From GCA-002726655 sp046582185 (lineage in GTDB: Bacteria; Pseudomonadota; Gammaproteobacteria; Pseudomonadales; Azotimanducaceae), in NCBI GenBank assembly GCA_046582185.1, contig JAYGEX010000032.1, positions 1-64,000 on the forward strand: a stretch of 64,000 nucleotides of DNA, read 5' to 3'. A program made the translations under genes and the position numbers. This document shows positions 54,760-63,584 of the stretch, piece after piece (the first letter of the stretch is position 1; each line of letters begins with the position of its first letter). The notes under the pieces were generated by a model. It did not search any database and was not told the DNA's origin. It worked only from the letters and a program-made list of their open reading frames with translations.

Positions 54760-55524
54760 ATGAACTTCTTAGTGAATAGTTTGGAAAAATCAGTAAATTC
54801 CGCTGAGTGGCAGGCGAGAGTTAACCTCGCAGCTTTCTTTCGTCTGGTTGCGGCTTACGGTTGGGATGATCTGTTGCTGGCACATCTTTCCTACCGGGTA
54901 CCCGATGAAGATGCCTACCTGATTAACCCATACGGTTTGCTGTTTAAGGAGATAACAGCATCGTCTTTGCTAAAGGTTAATTATCAGGGAGAAAAATTGC
55001 TGGATCATGATTATGACATAAGCCCTGAAGCAAACGTAATCCATGGTGCGATTCTGACTGCACGTCCAGACATCAACTGTGTTGCCCATGTCCATACGGT
55101 TGCCGGTACCGCCGTCTCCAGCCAGCGTGCGGGGCTCAAAAATATTTCACAACAATCAATGATTGTTTCATTCTCGCTGGCCTATCATGATTACGAAGGC
55201 ATAGTCCTGGACCTTGCCGAAGCGCCAAGGCTTGAACAGGACCTGGGCGACAAGAACCATATGATATTGCGTAACCATGGATTGCTCACTGTCGGCTCAA
55301 GCGTCTCAGCGGCGTTTCATGCGCTCTATAATTTACAGCGCGCCTGCGAAATGCAGGTGGCAGCGGAAGCCGGTGGACAGGCGCTAATTCCACTTAGCGA
55401 AGAGATGATAAACGTCTCTCTGCAACGAATTTCGACTATGCCGCAATCGACGTCTTCCAGAGATCTGCTCTGGGAGGCATTACTTCGCAGGCTGCGAACG
55501 GACGAGCCAGAGTTTGAAACCTAG
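54760..55524 (+). CDS. Class II aldolase/adducin family protein
   Basis: 254 residues from ATG 54760 (GGAA upstream). The zinc site is visible in VAHVHTVAGTAVS and the later LRNHGLLTVGSSV. The family cleaves phosphorylated or free hydroxyketones, or acts in other lyase/decarboxylase reactions. The long C-terminal tail and the lack of a sugar-phosphate motif point to a catabolic non-sugar role, as seen near monooxygenase genes. A start at 54709 would add 17 residues overlapping the divergent gene's start region. Confidence 0.85.
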   Translation: MNFLVNSLEKSVNSAEWQARVNLAAFFRLVAAYGWDDLLLAHLSYRVPDEDAYLINPYGLLFKEITASSLLKVNYQGEKLLDHDYDISPEANVIHGAILTARPDINCVAHVHTVAGTAVSSQRAGLKNISQQSMIVSFSLAYHDYEGIVLDLAEAPRLEQDLGDKNHMILRNHGLLTVGSSVSAAFHALYNLQRACEMQVAAEAGGQALIPLSEEMINVSLQRISTMPQSTSSRDLLWEALLRRLRTDEPEFET

Positions 55525-55577
55525 AAGAGGGGCCAGCATAAAAGGGGCCGTTTTTATCCCATATTTAACGTTACTGG

Positions 55578-56354
55578 ATGATTTATATGTTGCAACAAGC
55601 ACAGGATTTATTAGAGGAAGGTAAGGAACTTAAGACCTTACTTGAGGGTATATCAGAGCAGGAGTGGGAACAGCAAACGCCGTTCAAGAACTGGACTATA
55701 AATCAGGTTGTGCAGCATCTTCATGGTGCAGACAAGATGGCCGTGCTGTCTCTAAATAACAGGGAAGATTTCGAGTCGACTAAGTCAGATGCCGGCAAAC
55801 TTGGATCAACCATGAATCCCAAGCAGACAGGTGATCAACTGCTCGATGACTGGTGGGCATATTTCACCGAGATGTGTGAGCTATTAGGCAATAGCGATCC
55901 AAAGTTTCGAGTGCCGTGGTTTGGCCCCGATATGGGGGTGATGATGTTTACCACAGCTCGGCAAATGGAGACCTGGGCACATGCGCAGGACATCTATGAC
56001 TTGCTGAAAGTCGAGCGAAATAATACCGACAGAATAAAGAACATTGCCGTGATTGGCGTAAAGACCTATAGCTGGACCTTTGTGAATCGCAATGAAGAGG
56101 TGCCTGGCCCGGCGCCCTATGTGAAGTTAAAAGCGCCTTCCGGTGAGGTTTGGGAATTTAACGAACCATCTACGATAAATTTTGTTGAAGGTTCCGCTGT
56201 GGAATTTTGCCACGTCGTTACTCAGGGAAGAAATATTGCAGACGTCGATCTTACCGTCGTTGGTGAGCCCGCCATTAAGTGGATGGCGGTTGCCCAATGC
56301 TTTGCCGGGCCGCCAGAGACTCCACCTGCACAAGGGTCACGCTATAACTCCTGA
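55578..56354 (+). CDS. TIGR03084-like DinB/maleylpyruvate isomerase-fold protein
   Basis: 258 residues. The N-terminal helical bundle (NWTINQVVQHLHGADKMAVLS) and the metal ligands in RQMETWAHAQDIYD are typical of the DinB/mycothiol-dependent maleylpyruvate isomerase fold. The whole matches the TIGR03084 family, found in actinobacteria and in proteobacteria with steroid- or terpenoid-type catabolism. The specific reaction is unknown. It lies between the class II aldolase and a Baeyer-Villiger monooxygenase. Confidence 0.8.
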   Translation: MIYMLQQAQDLLEEGKELKTLLEGISEQEWEQQTPFKNWTINQVVQHLHGADKMAVLSLNNREDFESTKSDAGKLGSTMNPKQTGDQLLDDWWAYFTEMCELLGNSDPKFRVPWFGPDMGVMMFTTARQMETWAHAQDIYDLLKVERNNTDRIKNIAVIGVKTYSWTFVNRNEEVPGPAPYVKLKAPSGEVWEFNEPSTINFVEGSAVEFCHVVTQGRNIADVDLTVVGEPAIKWMAVAQCFAGPPETPPAQGSRYNS

Positions 56355-56370
56355 TTACTAGCCTTGGTGT

Positions 56371-56382
56371 GACAATATTGTC
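56371..56382. repeat. 12-bp perfect palindrome between convergent genes
   Basis: GACAATATTGTC is a perfect 12-bp palindrome in the space between the TIGR03084-like gene and the convergent monooxygenase gene. A second GACAATTGG follows at 56386. It is not followed by a T-run, so its use as a terminator is doubtful; a small operator is possible. Confidence 0.35.
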
Positions 56383-56494
56383 GCCGACAATTGGTTGGTT
56401 TAAGTCTACGTTTCATGCAGAACGCGAACATGCAGACACTGCTAATAATTTACGTCAGATAGAGGCTAGTAGAAGTTTGCCCGCAAGACAGGCG

Positions 56495-58105
56495 TTATTT
56501 CAAAAGAAAGCCTTCGTAGCCGTTTGCGGCAACGTCATCACATCTCTCACGGTATGCAGGTGCGCCGCCGGCATAGAGTAAGAACTTCCGCTTTTGCTTG
56601 TGCGCAAGGTTCTTGTTGATGCCCATAAACCAGGAGTCTACCTTGGTGAATAACATGCCCTCTGCAGTCTCGTGAACATGTTGCGTCCAGGTGGTCTCCG
56701 CATCAATGGTCGGGACGATGGTCCTGTAGCCCTTGTCGCGCATATATTGAATAAGGTCGGTAACCCACTCGACATTTTGTTCAATACATCGGGGTATGTT
56801 GCAGAATGTCGCTGCATTGTGCGGGCCCACCAGCGTCAACATATTGGGGAATCCCTGACCTTGCAGCCCAAGGTAAGTGCTAGGACCATTCGCCCATTTA
56901 TCTATTAACGATTGCCCACCCTCGCCCCTGATGTCGATCTTATCGAATGCACCGGTAATCGCGTCGAAACCCGTAGCATAGATAATGATATCGAATTGAT
57001 ATTCAACATCGTTGGTCTCAATGCCTTGTTTTGTGATGCGTTTTATTGGCGCATCACTGATATCGACCAGAAGCACGTTATCCTGATTGAATACTTCGTA
57101 GTAACGCGTCTCCATGGGGACGCGCCTGGTACCAAAGCCATGGTCTTTGGGAATGAGTTTTTCCGCGACCTCAGGGTCATTGACCCGCTCTCTGATTTTC
57201 TTCGCAATAAAATCGCTAACGAGGTCGTTAGCCTCCTGGTCTACCAGGATATCGCGGAAATTGCCTAGCCAGATGCCAAAGCCTGGCTCAGAATATAATT
57301 TTTCGAGAAACACTTCGCGTTCTTCTGGTGAGACTTCAAAGATCGAGCGCGAATCAGCCTTGTGCATGAAGGAGCCATGAGATTCCCTGCATCTTTTAAA
57401 GATTTCCGGATAGCTTGCCTTTATCTCGCGTTGTGTTGTTTCATCAATACCCGAGTTATTTAAGGGGGCACAGTAGTTTGGCCTTCGCTGGAAGATAGTG
57501 AGGTGGCCAGCTGTCTTTGCCACCTCCTGGATAAGCTGAACTCCCGTTGCGCCTGTGCCGATAACAGCAACTCGTTTTCCACGGAAATCTACTGGCTCAT
57601 GTGGCCACTTACCGGTATGAAAAGAAGGGCCTTTGAATTGATCAATACCTTCGATGTCTGGCATGGTTGGCGTTGATATTGGACCGACGGCAGTGATTAA
57701 AAACTGAGCTTGCGCAATTAATCCATCCTCAGATTCAATTTTCCAGCAGCTGCTCTGTTCGTTATATGTGGCGCTCTTGATTCGACAGCTAAATTCAATG
57801 TCTTTGCGCAGGTCAAATTTGTCGGCGACATAATTCAAATAGCGTAGCGTTTCAGGTTGAGCCGAAAAGTGTTCCTGCCAGCTCCATTCCTGTAATAGCT
57901 CTTCGGAAAACGAATAACCATAGCTGTAACTCTCAGAATCGAAGCGGGCGCCAGGGTAGCGGTTCCAGTACCAGGTGCCGCCTACGCCTGTACCTGCCTC
58001 ATATACCCGTACCCTGAACCCCAATTTTCTCAAGAGATGCAATTGGTACATCCCGGAGATACCGGCGCCAATTATAATCACATCAGACTGCTTATCTTCA
58101 CGCAT
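56495..58105 (-). CDS. Baeyer-Villiger monooxygenase (flavin-containing)
   Basis: 536 residues with the FAD motif VIIIGAGISGMYQLHLLR, the NADPH motif GTGATGVQLI, and between them FKGPSFHTGKWP, the BVMO fingerprint FxGxxxHxxxWP. The enzyme inserts an oxygen atom next to a ketone carbonyl using NADPH and O2, making an ester or lactone. It resembles cyclohexanone- and steroid-type BVMOs. The start (MREDKQSDVII) is well placed. An alpha/beta hydrolase is encoded 56 bases upstream on the same strand and could open the ester. Confidence 0.92.
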   Translation of the reverse strand: MREDKQSDVIIIGAGISGMYQLHLLRKLGFRVRVYEAGTGVGGTWYWNRYPGARFDSESYSYGYSFSEELLQEWSWQEHFSAQPETLRYLNYVADKFDLRKDIEFSCRIKSATYNEQSSCWKIESEDGLIAQAQFLITAVGPISTPTMPDIEGIDQFKGPSFHTGKWPHEPVDFRGKRVAVIGTGATGVQLIQEVAKTAGHLTIFQRRPNYCAPLNNSGIDETTQREIKASYPEIFKRCRESHGSFMHKADSRSIFEVSPEEREVFLEKLYSEPGFGIWLGNFRDILVDQEANDLVSDFIAKKIRERVNDPEVAEKLIPKDHGFGTRRVPMETRYYEVFNQDNVLLVDISDAPIKRITKQGIETNDVEYQFDIIIYATGFDAITGAFDKIDIRGEGGQSLIDKWANGPSTYLGLQGQGFPNMLTLVGPHNAATFCNIPRCIEQNVEWVTDLIQYMRDKGYRTIVPTIDAETTWTQHVHETAEGMLFTKVDSWFMGINKNLAHKQKRKFLLYAGGAPAYRERCDDVAANGYEGFLLK

Positions 58106-58161
58106 GAAAGCACCCGAGTAATGACTTTATACAAACCATAATAGCCCTGTATCTGCATTCA

Positions 58162-59043
58162 TCAGCGGCTTTGCCTGGTATCAGTATGTTTACAATAGTC
58201 ATCCAGTACCGGCGCCAGGTATGACAGAAAGTCGTCCGGGTTTTCGCTCATAGGGAAATGTCCCATGCCTAACATTTTCTTAAAGTATGCGCCCGGTATC
58301 ATTTGTGCGATTCCCTCCGCGCCAGATGGTGGGGCTGACCAATCATATTCACCTGATAGCAGATACACGGGGCACTTTTTTGTGTCGATGGTGAGCGCCT
58401 GATTTCTCAGGTCGCCATCGTAAGCATAATAATGAAGGTCTCCCTTGAATACGCCAGGGCCACCGGAGGCATAATGCCAAAGTGTTTCCCAGCGATGATC
58501 GTCCGGGCTTTGTGGCGCGATCAGTGCCGCCATGGAAGCGGCAGCACTGTAACCCGCATGTGTATCGTGGCGATTGAAATAGTCAAAATTGCCTGGGTCA
58601 TAATCATCTGCACCAGCGTCCAGGCCTGACTGCAATCCAATGATGCCGCCAATTTTATCCTGGTGCTGCAGGGCCAGGTGAAGTACAACCCTGCCACCAA
58701 TGGAACAACCCATGACCAGCGGCTGATCCAGGTTCAGGGCATCCATAAAGGCGAGAATATATTCCAGATACTTGTCGGTCGTCAGTTTATATTCCTGATC
58801 TTGCCATCCTGTTGGCGGCGAAGATTTACCATGCCAGGGCATATCCGGGATGATGACCCGAAAGCGGGAGGTGATTGATTTATTCCTGACAATCTCGCGA
58901 TATTGACGGCCATCGGCGCCAGCGGTATGGAGGCACAACAGAGGAATTCCCGAGCCGGATTCTTCAAAATAAATACGCAGGGACTCATCGTTGAGTTTAA
59001 GGTTAACGTAGCGACCAATAACGTCATCAATAACGGCGTTCAT
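58162..59043 (-). CDS. Alpha/beta hydrolase
   Basis: 293 residues with the oxyanion region LLCLHTAGADGRQYREIV, the nucleophile Ser114 in MGCSIGGRVV, the acid in SGEYDWSAPP and His in GMGHFPMSE. It belongs to the esterase/lactonase/C-C hydrolase superfamily. It lies upstream of the BVMO on the same strand, so a role in hydrolysing the BVMO product is plausible. Its start overlaps the preceding SCP2-like gene by 4 bases. Confidence 0.88.
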   Translation of the reverse strand: MNAVIDDVIGRYVNLKLNDESLRIYFEESGSGIPLLCLHTAGADGRQYREIVRNKSITSRFRVIIPDMPWHGKSSPPTGWQDQEYKLTTDKYLEYILAFMDALNLDQPLVMGCSIGGRVVLHLALQHQDKIGGIIGLQSGLDAGADDYDPGNFDYFNRHDTHAGYSAAASMAALIAPQSPDDHRWETLWHYASGGPGVFKGDLHYYAYDGDLRNQALTIDTKKCPVYLLSGEYDWSAPPSGAEGIAQMIPGAYFKKMLGMGHFPMSENPDDFLSYLAPVLDDYCKHTDTRQSR

Positions 59044-59483
59044 TTTCCTTGCTCCTTTAACTGCGTTTGTCTCTGATCATCGCGCCCCCTTTGATCCACG
59101 CGCCAGAGTTCCAATAATCGTCTTACATAGAACAGGTTGCTTTGCATGGCGTGCATATCACCGTTGAGGGTGAGATGTCCCATATAGAAAAGGGCAGTGA
59201 GTTCATGGAATTCAGGGGGCGGTATCTCGGCACAATACTTTTGCCATGTGTCCTTGCTGCCGGTCAGCGAGAACCCGTCTAAGGGTAGGTTAATATCACC
59301 TATGCTGACCTTGCCTTTATTAATGTCGAACTGAACAGTACTTGTACTTTCGGCAATGTCCTCTATATCGCTCTCTGCATCAGAGCCGTCAGTAGCGGAA
59401 ATAAACTGGATTTGTGTTGTGTAGTGCGCGCCGAGGCGCTGCAGAATATTATCTGAATTGAGCTGTTCGATCAGCTTGTCCAT
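59040..59483 (-). CDS. SCP2-like lipid-binding protein
   Basis: 147 residues from ATG 59483, which has AGAGG 8 bases upstream. It contains a stretch close to the SCP2/alkyl sulfatase C-terminal fold: STVQFDINKGKVSIGDI and FYMGHLTLNGDMHAMQSNLFYVRR. SCP2-like proteins bind hydrophobic ligands such as sterols or fatty acyl chains. The longer frame (to 59528) adds 15 unrelated residues. It is coupled with the hydrolase gene by an ATGA overlap, which fits a lipid- or sterol-related substrate. Confidence 0.7.
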   Translation of the reverse strand: MDKLIEQLNSDNILQRLGAHYTTQIQFISATDGSDAESDIEDIAESTSTVQFDINKGKVSIGDINLPLDGFSLTGSKDTWQKYCAEIPPPEFHELTALFYMGHLTLNGDMHAMQSNLFYVRRLLELWRVDQRGRDDQRQTQLKEQGK

Positions 59484-59601
59484 CGCATATCCTCTCTGTT
59501 CACAATGGGATGAGTCAAAATCTAACATGTCTTCGTCGCTATGTGTATTGAGCGATAGATGGGAAGTGATAGTATCGATTCAAGCAAATGGGATCTTGTA
59601 G

Positions 59602-60435
59602 ATGAATAGACTTGAATCAAAAACCATCCAGCACAATGGAATTACCACCGCCTACTATGATGAAGGCAGTGGCCCGGTGCTGCTGTTATTGCATGGCTTT
59701 ACCGGCAGCAAATTAGACTTTCACGACCAGATTGCAAATTTCTCGGACCGATATCGTGTTGTTGTACCTGATAATCGAGGTCATGGTGAATCTACGAATA
59801 CGGGTGCTGAATCTTCTTATACATTGGAAGTTTTGTTGGAAGACCTGGAAAGCTTTGTTAGCGTCCTGAATTTGGGAAAGATACACCTGCTGGGTCACTC
59901 AATGGGCGGCATGGTTGCGCTACGTTACGGTATTAAGCATCACCAGAGGCTGGCATCCCTGATGTTAATGGACACCTCCTCTGCGCCTCTAAATATGCCG
60001 CCGGCCATGCGTGAAGCGATGCAAGGCATAGTAGAGGAGAAAGGTTTGGCTGGGCTGGTTCAGATGATGCGTGCAGCCCCGAAGTCGCAAGAGGTCCAGA
60101 GCGGAATAGATTTTCTAGGTGAGGATGAACATTGGTGCCGAATAGAAGAGAAGCTCCAGCAGATGGATCTTGTTGCCTATCGTGCCCTTGCCGCGGCCCT
60201 TGGAGATGCAGCAGATTTGACTGATGCGCTGGCCGCGATTAGTTGTCTAACCACCATTATAGTAGGTGAGGCTGATATGCCATTTGTCGAACCATCAAGG
60301 AAAATGGCCGAAGGAATCGTGGATTCAAGGCTTTGTATAATCGAAGGCGCCTCTCACTGCCCGCAATATGAGAATGCAGATCAATGGACTGCAGTGTTAA
60401 GCGCACATTTAGGTATTGCTCGTCCAGAACTGTAA
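59602..60435 (+). CDS. Alpha/beta hydrolase
   Basis: 277 residues with the oxyanion motif LLLLHGFTGSKLDFH, the nucleophile Ser100 in LGHSMGGMVALRYG and a final catalytic His in IIEGASHCPQYE. Member of the 2-hydroxymuconic hydrolase/3-oxoadipate enol-lactonase-like group by look, but no specific substrate. It is divergent from the SCP2-like gene, and it lies close to the BVMO cluster. Confidence 0.85.
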   Translation: MNRLESKTIQHNGITTAYYDEGSGPVLLLLHGFTGSKLDFHDQIANFSDRYRVVVPDNRGHGESTNTGAESSYTLEVLLEDLESFVSVLNLGKIHLLGHSMGGMVALRYGIKHHQRLASLMLMDTSSAPLNMPPAMREAMQGIVEEKGLAGLVQMMRAAPKSQEVQSGIDFLGEDEHWCRIEEKLQQMDLVAYRALAAALGDAADLTDALAAISCLTTIIVGEADMPFVEPSRKMAEGIVDSRLCIIEGASHCPQYENADQWTAVLSAHLGIARPEL

Positions 60436-60589
60436 ACCTCCAGTGCTCGCGCGCGAGTCCCATAGTTCCCTGGTAAGTGATTGTTTTATATAGCTGACAG
60501 AATTGTAGTTTTTTAGTTATTGTTCAGATTCGACTATTTATGGACGGGGAATAGCTAGTATTTCACCAGTATTAGATTGAACATGTTTG

Positions 60590-60617
60590 TTGTAATCGTC
60601 GCTGTGGGCAGTATACT
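60590..60617 (+). promoter_or_regulatory. Sigma-70 promoter for the helicase gene
   Basis: TTGTAA (-35) and TATACT (-10) separated by 16 bases, about 49 bases upstream of the helicase ATG. The leader contains a pyrimidine-rich stretch (CCTCCCTCCCTC). Confidence 0.45.
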
Positions 60618-60665
60618 CGCGCCGCTGTTACCTCCCTCCCTCAAGCTCGCCACCAGGAAAGCCCA

Positions 60666-62525
60666 ATGTCCGACGACCCCTATGCGATATCTACCTTCGA
60701 GGATCTGAATCTTCCTGCAACTTTGCTCAGTGCATTAAAGGACGCTGGTTACGAAACGCCATCGCCCATTCAGGCGCAAACCATCCCTTTGTTGATGGAG
60801 GGTGCAGATATGCTCGGCAATGCGCCTACCGGTACCGGTAAAACAGCAGCATTCGCGCTACCTCTATTGTCGCGTATCGATATGAAGGCTCAGCATGTTC
60901 AGGTTATGGTGCTGACACCAACACGGGAACTCGCTATTCAGGTTGCAGAGGCTTTCCAGCGATATGCATCCCATATGAAAGGCTTTCATGTCCTGCCCAT
61001 CTACGGTGGACAGGAATATTCCGGTCAGATTCGAGGCCTGAGACGAGGAGTGCATGTGGTTGTGGGTACGCCAGGTCGGGTAATGGATCATATGCGCAAG
61101 GGCACCTTGAAATTAGATAAATTGCAGGCGCTGGTGCTGGATGAAGCGGATGAAATGCTGCGCATGGGTTTTATTGATGATGTTGAGTGGATACTGGAAC
61201 AGACGCCAAAGGATCGGCAAATGGCCTTGTTCAGCGCCACCATGCCGAAGGAAGTTAAGCGGATTGCCAGTCGGTACCTTGATGATCCAGTCGAAGTTAA
61301 GATTAAGACGCGCACCGCGACCGCCGATACCATTCGCCAACGGTACTGGCTGGTAAGCCACTTACACAAACTTGACGCACTGACGAGAATACTTGAGGTC
61401 GAGACATTTGATGCCATCCTTATGTTCGTGCGCACCAAGATCGCAACGACCGAATTGGCGGAGAGACTGGAAGCACGAGGATATGCCGCTGCCGCCTTGA
61501 ATGGCGACATGATGCAAAAAAACCGTGAGCAGACCATCAAGAAATTAAAGGATGGATCACTGGATATACTGGTTGCAACAGATGTGGCAGCGCGTGGCCT
61601 GGATGTGAGTCGCATTAGTCATGTCGTTAACTACGATATCCCCTATGACACTGAGGCTTATATCCATCGTATTGGTCGAACGGGTAGAGCCGGCCGGCAG
61701 GGTGAGGCCATCTTGTTTGTCGCGCCCCGTGAAAGAAGAATGCTGGCCTCCATTGAAAAAGCCACCCGGCAGAAGATTGAGCCTCTCGAGCTGCCATCCA
61801 CAGAAATGGTAAACAACAAGCGGATTGCGGATTTCAAACAGAGCATTACCGATACCCTAGCCGCAGGCGAGCTGGACTTTATGCGCGGCATCCTCGCCCA
61901 GTATGAACAGGAACATGATATTCCACCGCTGGAAATAGCAGCGGCCCTGGCGAAGATCTCAATTGGCGATAAATCCCTGCTGTTGAAGCCAGAGCCCAAG
62001 CGGAAGCCGCAAAAGGATCGAGATGATCGCGGCGACAGAGGCGATCGAAAACGCCCAGGTAGACGTCGCGAAAAAGAAGATAGACCACATCGACAATCGG
62101 CTCCGCCAGAAGGCATGGCACGATATCGCATTGCAGTTGGCCGCAATCATGATGTACAACCCGGTAATATTGTTGGCGCCATCGCCAATGAAGCGGGCCT
62201 TGATGCCCAACATATTGGCCATATTGATATACGGGACGATCACAGTCTTGTCGACCTCCCCCTTGGTATGCCAAAGGATGTGTTTCAGGATTTGAAGAAG
62301 ACCTGGGTATGCGGGCAGCGCATTAATATCTCCCTGTTCAAGGATATGGATGATTCTGGTGGTAAGGGCCGCGCGGAAGCAAAGGGCTCAAGATCCAGGG
62401 CGCCGCGAAAGAACAGTGCCGAAATGCGGATTGCCGGAAAGAAGAAAGGAAAAAATACAGATCAGAAAGATAGTTCTACTGCAAAGAAGAAAAAGAAGAA
62501 GCGGAAGGACAACAAAGACGACTAG
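60666..62525 (+). CDS. deaD: DEAD-box RNA helicase (DeaD/CsdA-type)
   Basis: 619 residues. Q motif GYETPSPIQAQTIP, motif I APTGTGKT, motif II VLDEADEM, motif III FSATMP and motif VI HRIGRTGRAGR make a complete SF2 helicase core. From about 460 a Lys/Arg/Asp-rich linker follows, then a DbpA-type RNA-binding domain (ARYRIAVGRNHDVQPGNIVGA to NISLFKD) and a highly basic tail. This is the CsdA/DeaD layout, an RNA helicase for ribosome assembly and mRNA decay, often cold-induced. AGGAA precedes the ATG. Confidence 0.95.
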   Translation: MSDDPYAISTFEDLNLPATLLSALKDAGYETPSPIQAQTIPLLMEGADMLGNAPTGTGKTAAFALPLLSRIDMKAQHVQVMVLTPTRELAIQVAEAFQRYASHMKGFHVLPIYGGQEYSGQIRGLRRGVHVVVGTPGRVMDHMRKGTLKLDKLQALVLDEADEMLRMGFIDDVEWILEQTPKDRQMALFSATMPKEVKRIASRYLDDPVEVKIKTRTATADTIRQRYWLVSHLHKLDALTRILEVETFDAILMFVRTKIATTELAERLEARGYAAAALNGDMMQKNREQTIKKLKDGSLDILVATDVAARGLDVSRISHVVNYDIPYDTEAYIHRIGRTGRAGRQGEAILFVAPRERRMLASIEKATRQKIEPLELPSTEMVNNKRIADFKQSITDTLAAGELDFMRGILAQYEQEHDIPPLEIAAALAKISIGDKSLLLKPEPKRKPQKDRDDRGDRGDRKRPGRRREKEDRPHRQSAPPEGMARYRIAVGRNHDVQPGNIVGAIANEAGLDAQHIGHIDIRDDHSLVDLPLGMPKDVFQDLKKTWVCGQRINISLFKDMDDSGGKGRAEAKGSRSRAPRKNSAEMRIAGKKKGKNTDQKDSSTAKKKKKKRKDNKDD

Positions 62526-62705
62526 CTTTGATGACGATAACTGGCTAATCATGCGGATTAGGCGAGAAAATTGTGTCAGATCAATGCCAATGTTCGACCA
62601 GGTTTGCCCATCTGGAATATTGTCTAGATCTTACCTTTTCTATGCTATGGTTTTGCTGTAATCGACAATAATAATAGTAGCCGAATATGCAATATATATT
62701 GGCTA

Positions 62706-63584
62706 ATGAGGGCAATTTTGAATAAACAGTGCACCGTTAAGCAACTATTTATCCACCCCATCAAAGGATGCAGGCCGGTCATGGTCAGCTCCGTTCAGAT
62801 CAATGAGTATGGTGTTGTCGGCGACCGCGAACTCATGGTGGTCAAGGACGGTAAAAAAACCAACCTCAAAAATCTGCCAGCCCTGGCAAAAATTTCCATC
62901 GAACAGATAGAGACGGGACTGTTCCGTTTGAGTGCAGATGGTACGTCGCCAATAGAATTCAGAAAGGTAGTAGATGGCGATATCGAATCAGCCAGCTTCT
63001 ATGGGGATATGCCACAAGTACGCCAACAGGGGGCTGAAGTCGGAGATTGGATTTCTGCCGTGGTGGGACAGAGCGTTAGCCTCGTCTGTCTGCCCGCACC
63101 CTTTAAGCGTAATTTAGCCATCGAACCGCTTATGCCATTGCACGATAGTCTGCAGCATAGTTTTGCTGATCTCGCGCCAATCATGGTGGTTAATCAGTCG
63201 ACCCTCGATGACCTCAATGAACGCCTGTCAGTGCCTGTTCCTGTTGAACGCTTTCGGCCTAACATAGTTGTTGGCGGTTATTCTGCTTATGAGGAAGATG
63301 ATGTTTCTGGTCTCGAAAACGGCGAGCTGCAGTTTACCCATGTGACAGCGTGTGAGCGATGTACGATCATTAATACCCATCATGAAAATGGGCAAATGAT
63401 GGGCAAGTACCCGCTGAATACATTGAGCAAGTATCGTCGCTTCGAGGGCGGTTACGATTCTGGCATCAACTTCGGTGATTACTTTACCGTGCAAGGCTCT
63501 GGAACTTTGTCCGTGGGAGACGCCTTGAAAGTCAGCACTCGGAAAGCGGCGGGTACTGCATCCTCGGAAGAGGGCTGCAAATGA
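62706..63584 (+). CDS. MOSC domain protein
   Basis: 292 residues. The N-terminal MOSC_N beta-barrel part (VKQLFIHPIKGCRPVMVSS, with VVGDRELMVV) precedes the MOSC domain proper, with RFRPNIVVGG and the conserved Cys region TACERCTIINTH. MOSC proteins bind sulfurated or oxygenated molybdenum cofactor and act as Mo-enzymes or carriers (YcbX, mARC). It overlaps the next gene by 4 bases (ATGA). A start at TTG 62718 is possible. Confidence 0.87.
   Translation: MRAILNKQCTVKQLFIHPIKGCRPVMVSSVQINEYGVVGDRELMVVKDGKKTNLKNLPALAKISIEQIETGLFRLSADGTSPIEFRKVVDGDIESASFYGDMPQVRQQGAEVGDWISAVVGQSVSLVCLPAPFKRNLAIEPLMPLHDSLQHSFADLAPIMVVNQSTLDDLNERLSVPVPVERFRPNIVVGGYSAYEEDDVSGLENGELQFTHVTACERCTIINTHHENGQMMGKYPLNTLSKYRRFEGGYDSGINFGDYFTVQGSGTLSVGDALKVSTRKAAGTASSEEGCK

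Noticed and set aside
56369..56581. A 70-codon plus-strand frame between the TIGR03084-like and BVMO genes
   Set aside because: It overlaps the 3' end of the BVMO gene, has no Shine-Dalgarno and no recognisable product.
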